From Pelagophyceae sp. CCMP2097 (lineage: Eukaryota; Sar; Pelagophyceae): a stretch of 13,137 nt of DNA. The DNA is taken from positions 82,768 through 95,904 of the forward strand of contig MU657285.1 of the NCBI GenBank assembly GCA_026770575.1. Direction: 5' to 3'. Below are positions 1-8,846 of the stretch, in pieces. Position numbers and translations under genes: made by a program. Each line of letters starts with the position of its first letter. The first letter of the stretch is position 1. The notes beneath the pieces were generated by a model. It worked only from the letters and a program-made list of their open reading frames with translations, made no database searches and was not told the DNA's origin.

Positions 1-76
1 TAGGAACGGGAGGTTAAGCGTGGAGAAAGGCAAAATACGATAATGCACCGGGCCTTGGTCCGGCTCCGGTGGCGGC

Positions 77-150
77 CTTACTGCAGGTCTTGAACCTCTT
101 GCCGCGGGGCGGGCTTACTGCGTGTCTTGAACACGTGACCGCTGGGGGGT
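77..150. repeat. 37-bp tandem direct repeat, two copies
   Basis: CTTACTGCAGGTCTTGAAC at 77 recurs as CTTACTGCGTGTCTTGAAC at 114, with similar G-rich ends. On the minus strand each copy carries a GTTCAAGAC core resembling a tRNA T-arm or B box, so the pair may be a degenerate extension of the adjacent tRNA-like element. Confidence 0.6.
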
Positions 151-185
151 GAAGGCTTACCAAGGTAACACTTGCCAAACTCGAG

Positions 186-269
186 TGCCCCTGCGGGAAT
201 CGAACCCGGGACCATTCGCAAGTGATTGTGTATGTGAGCCGCATAACCCGCAATGACCCGCTGGGGGCA
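186..269 (-). repeat. tRNA-like sequence (tRNA pseudogene or SINE head)
   Basis: On the minus strand, TGCCCCC (269-263) can pair with AGGGGCA (192-186) at six of seven positions, like an acceptor stem. The 84-nt spacing is that of a tRNA with a long variable arm. The 3' part contains GGTTCGATTCC, an excellent RNA polymerase III B box, within a T-arm pairing at four of five positions. The D-arm/A box and the anticodon arm are not convincing and U8 is missing, so a decayed tRNA or tRNA-derived SINE is likelier than a working tRNA gene. Confidence 0.45.
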
Positions 270-369
270 AAGGGAATTCGCTGGATCATTATCCTTGGAG
301 GTGATTGTGGGGCCCGGTAAATATTTCGCAACGGTTAGTACCCAAATTAAAAGTCGATAAAGGCGCCAA

Positions 370-428
370 GGACAGTTCGCGCAACTGGACAGACGTGATG
401 GGGCACTCAGCCCGATCGCGACTGTCCA
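370..428. repeat. Imperfect inverted repeat, 11-bp arms
   Basis: GGACAGTTCGCG at 370 pairs with CGCGACTGTCC ending at 428, with a single bulged T. The loop of about 36 nt contains a second GGACAG-like stretch. The function is unknown. Confidence 0.5.
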
Positions 429-981
429 AGTTGTGGAGCCTTCCTTGCTCCCTATACAATTGTAGTGGTTTTTGAGTTTTTTGCGGATTGGGAAGTTTCT
501 TCTCCGCACGCTGGTCTCCGAGGCGACGACTGGAGGGGACGGCAAGAGCGCGAGCACTAAAATAGTTATCTTTGGCGATTTATGTTGTGCAAATTTGACA
601 GTGCAAATTTTTGGGTGCCAACGCGAAATTAAAATTCACCCTTATTGAGAGTACGCGAAGTTTTCTCAATTCCGAGTTTGGGGGCGCTGCTTCGTGCGCC
701 GGGGTATGTTGGAGCGGAGACCACGAATCGAGTATGCTACCGCCTTAGAATGAGGTTGGGAGGAAAATCGCTGGTTGACCTGAGCCCATTGGCTTAATTG
801 TGGTGTACATTTCTAAAAAGTGTCAAGTTTCCTCTGTTATTTTCGAAGAGTGGCTTCCAGTCGAGTCGACGCGTTCAATATCGCGGGTCTGCCTGGTTCC
901 TTCGAGGGGGGGGGGTCCGTCTCATAGCAGCCCATCCAGAAGCCAGCGGAACCAGGCGCGCCAGACCTACGGCCTGCAAAA

Positions 982-1022
982 GACGCAAAACGCTGCATTT
1001 TAAGGCAGAACTTTGCGCCGTC
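982..1022. repeat. Multi-segment hairpin upstream of the AlgH-like gene
   Basis: Three 4-bp helices stack in order: GACG/CGTC, CAAA/TTTG and CTGC/GCAG. They are separated by a 3-nt bulge and a symmetric 3x3 internal loop and close on an 8-nt loop (997-1004). It lies about 300 bp before the ATG. It could be a transcribed structure or chance. Confidence 0.35.
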
Positions 1023-1327
1023 GCACCGGCGTCATCTCACTGTCCCCGAACGCTTCGCTTGCGCTAGAGTGCAGAGCAGGGGTACGGCTGCGCGTCTGCG
1101 CTGCGGTCTGGTCGCCATCGTCCTCCCACGCCCCGTCCGCCATCAAAGTCAAAGCCTCGTCGCCCAATCGTGACTATTTGTGAACAGATTCTCCTCGGCA
1201 CATACAATTCGACGTGGGTGGTGCATTGAAGGGCAGTCAGGTTCCGGGAGCGTCCCCCGTGACGTCCCAGGGCGCGCGTCCACCGGCCCACCGGCGCCTT
1301 TGCGTTTGTGAGACGCCCGCGGCAGCT

Positions 1328-2429
1328 ATGCGCCCCGCGCTCTTTTGCGTCGTTTTCATGGCGGCGCTGGGCGACGCGCTCGTGTCGCGCCGCGCCGTTT
1401 CCGCGTCGCCGTTTCCGCAGGCCGCGCGCGGCGAGGGCGAGCAGCGGCGCGAGGGGCGCGGCGAAAACTTCGACGCGTTGATCGATGACGAAGCCGAGGG
1501 CGCCGCCATCGCCGCCTTTCGCGCAAGACTCATCGCCGGCGGTCTTGACGGCGTCGCAGCCGAGCCCGTGGACCGCGCCGTGCGAGACGCCGCCGCCGCG
1601 GCCATCTGGGCGCGCGAGGCCAAAGGCGACGTCAAGTCCGGCACCATCCTCGTCGGCAACGAGGTGCGTTTCGGGGCGCCGCGGAAGCACCCTCTCTTGA
1701 CGGTCGCGCCTTAGGATTTTTTCTTCGGCGCTCTGGACGAAGCACGTTTCAAGGTCCGCCATGCGGCTTTCCGGCGCCTCGGTCTCAGCGAGGACGCGGG
1801 TTCGCGTTCCGAGGCGCGCGCACGCGTGCTCCCCGCATGCATCCTCGTTCACGCCGCCAACGGCAAGGCTTCCGGCATCATCTTCGGGCGGCGCTCGGGG
1901 TACATGATGGGCGACTTACCAGATTTAGACACGTCGGGCTTCCGCGTGCAGCCTCTGCTCTTCGGTGGGCCGTCAAAACCAGACGCCGCCGGCGGCGCGG
2001 ACGCTCTGGCGCGCCGCACGGCGGGCGCCGGCAAGGGCAAGGGGCCGTCAGGCATCCTGGCGCTGCACCCGTACGGCGAGGTCGCCGGGTCGCTGCGGCT
2101 GACCAACGACGGCCTCTTCTGCGGCGGCGACTGGGCCGCAATGCAAGCTATGGTCGCCAGCGGCGGCGCCAACGCGTTTCGCGTCCAGCTCTTCGTCCAG
2201 GCCTGCCTCTGGGAGACCGGTGACCTCGACGCCGAGATCGCGGCGGGGGCGTGGCGCCAAGTCGAGTGTTCTACAGTGAGGAACTTTTTTTGGGGATAAG
2301 GGGCCGCCCTCTCCGTCTCCACCTTGTCGCCTTCGGTAGGAGCTTCTGCTGAAGGAGCGCGACCGGACGACTCCGACGCTGTGGAAGGAAATTGTGGACC
2401 TCATGGAAAAGGACGAGGAAGGCAACTAG
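1328..2429 (+). CDS. AlgH/UPF0301 (DUF179) family protein, three exons
   Basis: I read this as join(1328-1663, 1715-2275, 2340-2429), giving 328 residues. Both introns are GT-AG and phase 0. The start is the first in-frame ATG and opens a hydrophobic segment (residues about 3-19), so a signal or bipartite plastid peptide is possible; it lacks a clear ASAF motif. The AlgH-like pattern runs from SGTILVGN (104-111) through FKVRHAAF (124-131), an ILVHAANGKASGIIF stretch (155-169), the FGGPS turn (195-199) and ILALHPYGE (226-234) to the C-terminal LWETGDLDAEIAAGAW block (278-293), which matches the family's W-x-x-G-Q-L-x-x-E-x-x-x-G-x-W signature. Exon 3 supplies the acidic tail with TLWKEIVDLM. 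An insert rich in Gly, Ala and Lys (about 200-223) is unusual. The biochemical role of the family is not settled. Third codon positions are strongly G/C, unlike the flanks. Family assignment is from recalled motifs, not a search. Confidence 0.87.
1664..1714 (+). other. Intron 1 of the AlgH-like gene (51 nt)
   Basis: The donor is GAG|GTGCGT and the acceptor CCTTAG|GAT. A branch-point-like CTTGAC lies near 1696-1701. Reading through meets an in-frame TAG at 1712-1714, which is part of the acceptor itself. Removing the intron joins GNE to DFFFG in frame and continues the family pattern. Confidence 0.82.
2276..2339 (+). other. Intron 2 of the AlgH-like gene (64 nt)
   Basis: The donor is ACA|GTGAGG and the acceptor TTCGGTAG|GAG. 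Without splicing the frame stops at 2297-2299, just after the Trp of the C-terminal block. With splicing, a 29-codon tail ending in TAG at 2427-2429 is added. Confidence 0.82.
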
Positions 2430-2939
2430 CGCCGGTGCCGCGCGGCCCAAGACGGCGGAGGACCGGCGGACCCGCGTCAACGCCGGCGGAGCACGCCGCA
2501 CCGATAGCCGGACGCCGCTCTCCCCGGCGGCCCACGACAGACTCGTAAACTTTGAAGAACCCTAAAAGCTCTGCGGACCGAGTGCGGGCCGATCGTCGGT
2601 TGGGAAGGAGTCCAAGGTGCCTCTTGAGTCTTCGAGCGACCCGGACTCCAATCCAGGACGGCGCCGGGAGGACGATGGTCCCTCGCGATTCTCCGCGACC
2701 GCCTTGAGTAATAATTACCATGGCGCACCGGAGGTACTGCAGACCCCCGGAGGGGGCCTTTGTCCCTTGCGTTTGGGTTTTCTAGGGGCAAGTCTGCAGT
2801 GTTTTACCTTGCAACATTTAAATCAAATCCTTGCATTTCGGCGACATAATCCGCCGCCATCTTCCTTCCTCCATGACGCACGACGCAGAATCCAACGCTG
2901 CCGAAAGCGAGAGAAGACGGATTAGAGATTTTATTAAAT
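2430..2939. other. Region downstream of the AlgH-like gene, no gene seen
   Basis: The first part is presumably the 3' untranslated region. No AATAAA signal is visible. An inverted pair ACTGCAGAC / GTCTGCAGT flanks about 2733-2801. The palindromic CCCGGAGGGGG motif near 2743 resembles, in opposite orientation, a stretch near 10111-10130, which hints at a dispersed repeat. Open frames here have no coding character. Confidence 0.4.
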
Positions 2940-3001
2940 CTAGGGGGAAGGGGGGAGGTCGCCATGAAGGCGACCTCGGCAGGTCGCCAGAATGGCGACC
3001 T
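2940..3001 (-). mobile_element. Candidate Helitron 3' terminus: tandem hairpins plus CTAG
   Basis: AGGTCGCC (2956-2963) pairs perfectly with GGCGACCT (2969-2976) around ATGAA. Exactly 25 bp further, AGGTCGCCA (2981-2989) pairs perfectly with TGGCGACCT (2993-3001) around GAA. Read on the minus strand, the hairpins are followed by a 12-nt C-rich spacer and CTAG (2943-2940). Canonical Helitron ends have a hairpin about 10-12 nt before CTRR. The position just beyond the last minus-strand ORF fits. The doubled hairpin is unusual. Confidence 0.5.
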
Positions 3002-3224
3002 CGGCGACCACACTGCGTCGCCATACGATGCCACGGCATTTACATATACTCCACGGCGCATAGCCACCCGAACGACTCTCCTTTAGAAGTCAGCTGCGGA
3101 CGTCGAAGCGGACTAGTCTACGACCACGGCGGAATGTGCATCATCATCCTCAGGTGCTGACCGCCGCGCCATCGTAAAGCCAGCCGTATACCAATGGTAC
3201 CCTCCTTCATAACTGTTTGTAGAA

Positions 3225-3920
3225 TTAATGACTGCGACTATTTGCATAGGCTGCGTCGAATTCGCCATGAAAGCAGCGTGCATCACATCCCCGAAACAAA
3301 AGTAGCCTGCCTACATCCTGTGCAAATCTTTCAACACATCGTTCTCCAACTTTTCTTCGCGGGGTGCGACGCGGTACGCAGTTGCAATTTTGCGATGCGG
3401 GCACGTGGGAAAAACTGGCAAAGTGTGCATAAACAGCTTGAATATGTTCGTCGCCGGTAAATCCGGAGGAGTTTCGGGCAACGTCAAAGCGAATGGAACC
3501 CGGGTGCAAATGCGCATCAGCTGTGTTAGCTGGCGTTATGGCCGAGTCGGTATTCACGACTAACAAATCCTCGTCTATGGATTTCCATAACAAATCAGCG
3601 ACACGCGCCGCCACAGGCCCGCACGATGAGCTGATCTGAGAGGTACTGTCTCCTTACGTTGAAACAACGCCAAACCCAACGCACGTTGCCCACTCACGCA
3701 GTCGCGCAGCCATCACGTTTTCCTTACCCTCATATAGGTAATCTACGATGCGCATTTGCACGATCCAATTTGGACGGGGCGTGCATGTCGGCAAACGTTT
3801 ACGCGGATCGGGAAGGCAAAATCTCTATGGCAGACTTTCTAAATAATTATTAGACTGAACCAGATTAGCTAAGAGAGCTGCACGCTCCTGTGCTTCTTTC
3901 TTCTATATCGCTACCGCGCC
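3225..3920 (-). pseudogene. Possible Ulp1/C48-like cysteine protease remnant
   Basis: One minus-strand frame runs from about 3920 to the TAA at 3225, broken by TAG (3827-3825) and TAA (3656-3654). In order it reads an Ala/Leu-rich helix, PRPNWIVQMRIVDYLYEG, an LREWATCVGFGV stretch, then SQISSSCGPVAARVADLLW. The last part resembles the Q-x-x-x-x-C-G motif with the following helix in Ulp1-type (C48) proteases, where Gln forms the oxyanion hole and Cys is the nucleophile (codon 3623-3621). The NW pair sits roughly where the family has catalytic His-Trp, and the following Asp could be the third triad residue, though the spacing is short. The C-terminal 90 residues match nothing I know. Fold assignment is tentative; an unrelated transposon ORF is possible. 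Confidence 0.33.
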
Positions 3921-4094
3921 TGCGCGACTCGTTTCGTCGCCTATCGACGAGCCAGAAAAACCTCACTCTCCACTGGATACTTTTCCTATCTTGCCGAGCC
4001 GCAAAGCACCTGCGAGTTATATATCGTGATTGTCGGAAGCTTCCTTGTGCGTTCTCTCGTCATTAATTTTGCGCTTATTCGATACTTTGTTATC
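3921..4094 (-). other. Spacer between accessory ORF remnants
   Basis: Short minus-strand open pieces with Lys/Asn/Asp-rich sequence follow the stop at 4095 but are cut by several stops. I see no hairpin or other signal. It is probably an untranslated or decayed segment between the two accessory ORFs. Confidence 0.3.
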
Positions 4095-4588
4095 CTACTT
4101 ATATTTTGCGACTTCAAAGTACGCGTCCATCGGTGCTCTCTCGGTCCTTATTTGAAATTGTACATACTTCTTGATGTAGACAGTCTTTAAATCGTTACCT
4201 CCGAGACTGTAAAATTCGCCTATGGTTTTAGCACTCTTATACTTCTCGTAACGATTCTTGGTCTGGCCGGCTTTCGGGTTCTTTTGTTCAATAACGATGA
4301 GGACGGATAGGGGAATCTCGTTGTCCCAAGACGTGGCGGCTTCGAACCAGCATCGCCGAATGTCGCCTCGTCTATGACAGCCTCGCCCTTGAATAGCACT
4401 GTCCTTTTACTCGCGTCTGACTTCTTTTTACCGGCCTTTTCATCCCTTCGCGAAGACGGTGCTCCCCGGGCAGCCGACTCCTTCTTCGCATTCCTCTCGC
4501 TTTGAAGATGAGCAACGAACGTATCTTTATTCTGCTGAACAACTAAATCCCTGGCTTCGCGGGCTTTACTTAAAAATCCCGAGCACAC
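4095..4588 (-). pseudogene. Helitron-linked accessory ORF, unknown function, frameshifted
   Basis: The first part (4588 to about 4340) reads LSKAREARDLVVQQNKDTF, then a Lys/Ser/Arg-rich linker with KAGKKKSD, then a VLFKGEAVIDEATFGDAG segment. A frameshift near 4335 moves the reading to the next frame, where a clearly protein-like sequence continues: a hydrophobic strand PLSVLIVIEQKNPKAG, the basic segment NRYEKYKSAKTIGEFYSLGG, and a tail ending EVAKYK at TAG 4097-4095. The YEKYKSAKT...LGG module resembles short segments I associate with mobile-element ORFs of algae, from memory and unverified. No ATG start is seen; the frame opens after a TGA. It lies directly downstream of the helicase on the same strand. 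Confidence 0.5.
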
Positions 4589-4764
4589 TCCACGAAATCA
4601 CCACGAGGTGCAATTCTTCCACGAGACTCACTGACGTATTGGAATCGTTGTAGTCGCATCCTCATTCAGGCATGTACGATAACAATGCTGAGGACTGCGC
4701 CACCGCCGCGGTGTGTCGCCGATCCGCCATTAGATATGGAAACCCAGCGCCATGGGGAAACGCG

Positions 4765-7700
4765 TTAATACCTCTTCGACAGAACATTTGGAATCGACCC
4801 ACCTTCCACGCACGTCGGTTCGTTGGGTTCGCGACGGTACAAAGCGTATGATTGTAGGATAGTCCGGTGCGCCATTTCTTCCAAATGCACTTTGTGGTTC
4901 TTCCTATGTACGAGAGAGGGAGAATTACTCCAGTGAATCAGTCGCTCGAGGGACGGCGCCGGATCCCACGTCAAATTGCGGCAGTCCGTGACTCGACTCG
5001 CCGCCACGTACGAAAGGCCGACCGCAAACTCCCTAGGGCCAATGTTCAAATTAACATTGGTTAAACTCAATCCTTGTGACTTGTGAACGCTGAGCGCCCC
5101 AGCCAGGGCAACGTGAAAGTTCATGTGCGTGCAATACTTGCCGTCAAACTTGTACGTTTCAGTAGAGAGATCAACTCGAACGACACGCGGAACACCTTTC
5201 AAAATAGAACGACCGCAATACTCACCCTCTTCTAATTGAACCAACATGCAATGCGGGAGCGAGTCGGTAGGGCCCTGGCCCTTTTATCAATAATGTGCAG
5301 AAGAGCCCCGACAGATCCATTAACGATGCCAAGTGAGAGAGCCTGGTTACGGCCAACAAACATGACTCGACAACCCTCTGCAAGGAACACGCGCCTGGGC
5401 ATCCCACAGCACTGCCTTTCGTCCGCACGGGCACCCTTTGGTGATCCGGTGTGTGCGGCTCTGCAAACGACAATTGGCATGTTTGTCCGCTCACCAAATG
5501 ACTTTATGTACTTGACATTTTCTTCGGCAACATCATCACGTCGCGCACAAAGGTTCCAACACTTCGCCTCTGGGCTTCGCACGTGCGGCATGCTCTCGGG
5601 GGTGTGCTTTTTCATAAATTCCCAGTCGGTTTGGCCGAGGGTGCCTTCCATCGTATTGTGGAGCAGCTTGCCAAACTCCTTGGCCTCGGCGCTCTGTCCG
5701 ATGCGGCGCGTCTGATCCCGTAAGATGATCACTTGCGACATCGAATTCACGAAATTCCGTAGTTTAGCCATACTTCGCCTCCCTCGACAATCTCGACATC
5801 TGATGTTTACTCAAAAATTCGTCGCAGTACAACCGTTGATCCTTTGCCGGCGGCAGTTGGGCATGGAGACCAAACAAAACAAGGGACTTGCCTCCCAGGG
5901 GTTCTTCGGATCTCCAGATTTTGGTGCGCTGAGACGCAATCTCTCCAAACCTTTGGCGCCCATGGTACCTTACTCGCCAATGAAGTAGTATTCAACTAAA
6001 GCGCACTCCTCCTAGAGGCGATGGAGGGCATCGCTCTCAGTAACCTCGTCGTCGTTGCGCGTATCTGCGAAAGCCATATCGTCGCCATCATCTTCTCCGT
6101 CAGCGCTGATTTTTAATCCAAAAGTGGAATGGTTCGTAGCACCGCCGCAACCTTTTGCCGCGACGCCACTCTGGGCACTGATCTTGACGACACTCGCAGT
6201 TTCGACGCCGTACTTCTCTTTGATGATTTGAACAAATCCCTTGAGCACGAAACTTTTACCAGCCCCAGCGAGGCCGTACACTTGCAGATAAAGCGGGGGG
6301 TCTTAGGCCCATCGCCACTACGGAACGATCGAACTGCCACGTAGTGCTCAACAAGGATGTCGATAGCCAGTCTCTGCAACGAAGACACCGCCTCTAAATC
6401 AATGGGCCTAGGAACCGGCTTGCTCGCGACAAATTCGGCATTCTTCAAGGCAGCAGCCTCGTTTGTGATCCAGTTGCCATGGGCCAGGATGCGCAGCTGT
6501 TTTTCTTCGTCAAACTTGGAACGATTCGCATGGTTATCATATTCGGGATGCGATTGGAGTCCAACGCGCAAAGATACGTCCCCGCCTGAGCTCTTCGAAT
6601 TAAAGTGCATCCAGCCGGCAGGATCGACATCGCCCTGTTCATCTGGAACCACTTCGTTATCAGACTCATCTTTGTCATAAACTTCATCTTCGTCGAGTAC
6701 AATGCCGCGATGCGCAGGATGGTCGGCATCGACAGCCCGGAATAAACATAATAAGCTACAATAGGATCGTCATCGTAGAGTAGTAAGTACGCAACATACG
6801 CAGCACTGTCTTCAAAAGCTTTAAAACGACGCAACTGTTGGAGACAACAGGTAGCGTGTCCGCGGGAGCTCGGACGGGCCATGGTGCTGGGAAATCGAGG
6901 GTGCACGACGTCAACGCGAGTAGGAAACAGGGCCCTGTCGTAAACCTCGGCGGAATACCGGGCGGCTTCCGTGTCCTTGTCAGCTTCAGCAGGTCTCCCT
7001 CGTTTGGCCCTGACGTCGAAAGCGACTAAATAACTGTCGAACGAGCATGCCAAGAGAATGCGGCGCAGCTTTATCCTGGTCGCCTTTGCTTCACTTTGGG
7101 CTATCGTGCGGAGGGCGCCGGCTTGCTGAGTCTTTGCTTTCTTCTGGGAATCGACAGAGGCTTGAACTTTCGCCGTCTCGGCGTCAAAAATGTCTATCCT
7201 CATGAGGAAGAACTCCCACTCTGTTTTCTTTAGTAAGAGCGCCCCGGCAGCATGATTAAGTCCAGTTTTCACATTTTGCACGGGAGGCGCGTCCTCGTCC
7301 TTCTCAAATTCTACGCCAGCCATCGCCCCGAGGGTACTGTGTCTAAACGTGAAGCTGCTCTCAACGCTCTTAAGACCTGCGGCCAAGGCCGCACACTCCT
7401 GGGCAGAATAATCTCGATCCAAAATGGAACAAATAGTAGCTTGCATAAGAGCAGGCATACTCCGGGTCGGGTCGCTCGTACTCGCTTACTACGACAAGGT
7501 GCCGTCGGCCATCTGACTCCTCTTCTCGCGCTTAGTGGCGTACCCAACAGCCTTTGATGCATACTGCACTAGCCCGATAACGTCAATAACGGGCTTCTTG
7601 TCCGTATTCGAGCGATGGAAGAGCTGCTCCAAGGGGCCCGTCGAGTTTATACGGGGGTCATCTTTGGGACCAGGATAGTAGTGCCACTGGAAAAGAGCTT

Positions 7701-8190
7701 TGCATGGCACAGCGAAGAAGTGCGGGCCGAGAGAAACATCCGTGTCAGGCTCGGATCGAACGGCGAGCTTTTCGTCAAAACGACAGTATTGCGCATTCTT
7801 CACCTTATCAACGCGAAGACACCCACTATCGCACAGCGTGTGCCTCCTCACTTTTGCCGAAATTTCGTTGTAGTCTGTATGAATCCGCTCTTAAAGTGCC
7901 AGGTCCGGAACAAAATCTAAAGGTGGGACACCGGCCGCAGAGACAGTCAACCCGGGCGGAAAGAAGCAGTGCAGAGGAATCTAGTCGCAGGGGTGCACGT
8001 CCGATTCGACGCGGGTCGGACGCCGAGCGGCAGTATCCCACAAGGTGTTCGTTGAATCGATGTGGGTAGAATACCAAAGCGCGCACTCGGAGGCAATAAC
8101 GGATTCTCGGGCTTTAGCCATCATGATTGCCGCGAGGTCCCCGTTTGATGACGGGAGCGTGAGCCTGCCAGATGGGGTCGCATGTCGTCA
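4765..8190 (-). pseudogene. Helitron Rep/Pif1-type helicase, multiply broken
   Basis: Remnant of the Helitron replication protein, which nicks and unwinds DNA for rolling-circle transposition. From 8187 one frame runs to about 6750: a segment ending in HPCD, then DYNEISAKVRRHTLCDSGCL and CRFDEK, matching the RHTRC...YCLR...CRFG cysteine region after the Rep core; then the DDPRINS...KPVIDVIGLVQYASKAV block and DRDYSAQEC. The helicase follows: Walker A GLAGAGKS (about 6277-6254), motif Ia SAQSGVAAKG, a degraded Walker B (FIGE then stop), GGKSLVLFGLHAQLPP, VNGSVGAL, HKSQGLSL (about 5080), then FAVGLSYVAASRV and the end at 4765. In-frame stops: 8190, 7983, 7893, 7491, 7488, 6014 and 5972. Frameshifts: near 6740, at the 6-G run 6295-6300, and near 5925, 5770 and 5240. 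The helicase core is nearly full length; the HUH nuclease part is absent. Confidence 0.9.
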
Positions 8191-8700
8191 ATTCACGATC
8201 CCGTCAACTCGCACTTGTCAGGGTGCTCGTTGATGACCTCAAGCGGCCCACTGCACTCTAAAACCCGGGATTTTCGACGTGCGCGTCCGATGGCGGCCCT
8301 CAGATAAAAGCACGCTTAAAGACGCAATATGGCTACCACTGAGTGCGTTCTTTCGATTTCGAAGAAAGTTAGGAGCGTGGATGCCGCGGGCATCACCTTG
8401 AGCGTACGCTCGTGCAAAATTGGGAGCATGGGCATGCATGCACGCAGGATGGGACTCGATACCAGCAAGGTGCAGAAGGTGCCCATTAAAAGACGCTTGC
8501 GCAGCGATGCTTGTGCCCCCCAAATCGCCATGCGAGGGCATCGAGCCTATAAGACGGCGTGGCCAGACTCTAAAGGTGAACCCAAGTGTTCCGCGCGCGC
8601 CCACCGCACCAGTAGTTCGTGTGTGTTCAAGCCTTTTTTCGAACTTATTCGGCGTTTTCGCAAGTGTGTGTTTACTAAAAAGAGTCTATCGGCCGGCATA
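8191..8700. other. Region upstream of the Helitron remnant, no gene recognised
   Basis: The missing Rep nuclease core would be expected here on the minus strand. Open frames exist on both strands, but none shows an HUH motif, a GLPHxH-like segment or a tyrosine motif. Codon use is not distinctive. It may be too decayed to read, or may be unrelated DNA marking a truncation. Confidence 0.4.
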
Positions 8701-8846
8701 AGCTTCCCCCATTTAAAAGGCGGCTTTTTCGTCTTCGGACATCGCGTCAAGCACCTTCTCCCGATCCGCACAACGCTCTGCAGCTTTCCCCTTTTAAAAG
8801 GCTGCTTTTTCGACTTCGGACATCGCGTCAAGCACCTTCTCTCTAT
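8701..8846. repeat. 81-bp-period duplication of a gene tail
   Basis: About 65 bp (8701-8765) recur at 8782-8846 with a few mismatches. On the minus strand both copies encode EKVLDAMSE(D/V)EKAAF followed by TAA (stops at 8715-8713 and 8796-8794). The period of 81 is a multiple of three, but the stop of the upstream copy prevents the second tail from being translated. Confidence 0.85.

Larger units (their letters stand above)
1..1327. other. Gene-free upstream region with short repeats
   Basis: I see no reading frame here with convincing codon bias or a recognisable product. The open frames on the minus strand (for example 557-78) run through tRNA-like and repeated DNA and are probably chance. 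The stretch holds a tRNA-like sequence, a 37-bp direct repeat, two imperfect hairpins (370-428 and 982-1022) and a short direct repeat of GTGCAAATTT (about 585 and 601). It should contain the promoter of the AlgH-like gene, but no TATA box or other core element stands out. Confidence 0.5.
2940..8190 (-). mobile_element. Decayed Helitron (rolling-circle transposon), 5' part missing or unrecognised
   Basis: Nearly all coding remnants between about 8190 and 3225 lie on the minus strand and follow Helitron order: a Rep-associated Cys-rich region, then a Pif1-type helicase, then accessory ORFs. The inferred 3' end is on the left, where two tandem hairpins and a 12-nt spacer precede CTAG (2943-2940 on the minus strand), matching the hairpin-spacer-CTRR end of Helitrons. 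The following base is A, not the canonical T. The right-hand 5' end (TC) and the Rep HUH motif were not found, so 8190 marks only the last recognisable coding sequence. The many lesions show this copy cannot encode its own enzymes. Confidence 0.6.

Noticed and set aside
78..557. 159-codon minus-strand open frame
   Set aside because: It runs straight through the tRNA-like sequence and the 37-bp repeats, which argues against translation.
1064..1852. 262-codon minus-strand open frame opposite the AlgH-like gene
   Set aside because: It is antisense to exon 1 and part of exon 2, whose splice sites and family motifs are convincing. In very GC-rich coding DNA long antisense frames are expected.
2831..3160. 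109-codon plus-strand open frame
   Set aside because: It spans the tandem hairpins of the inferred Helitron end and has no coding character.
3659..3853. 64-codon plus-strand open frame
   Set aside because: It is antisense to the protease-like frame, which has the better-looking protein sequence. I could not exclude it completely.
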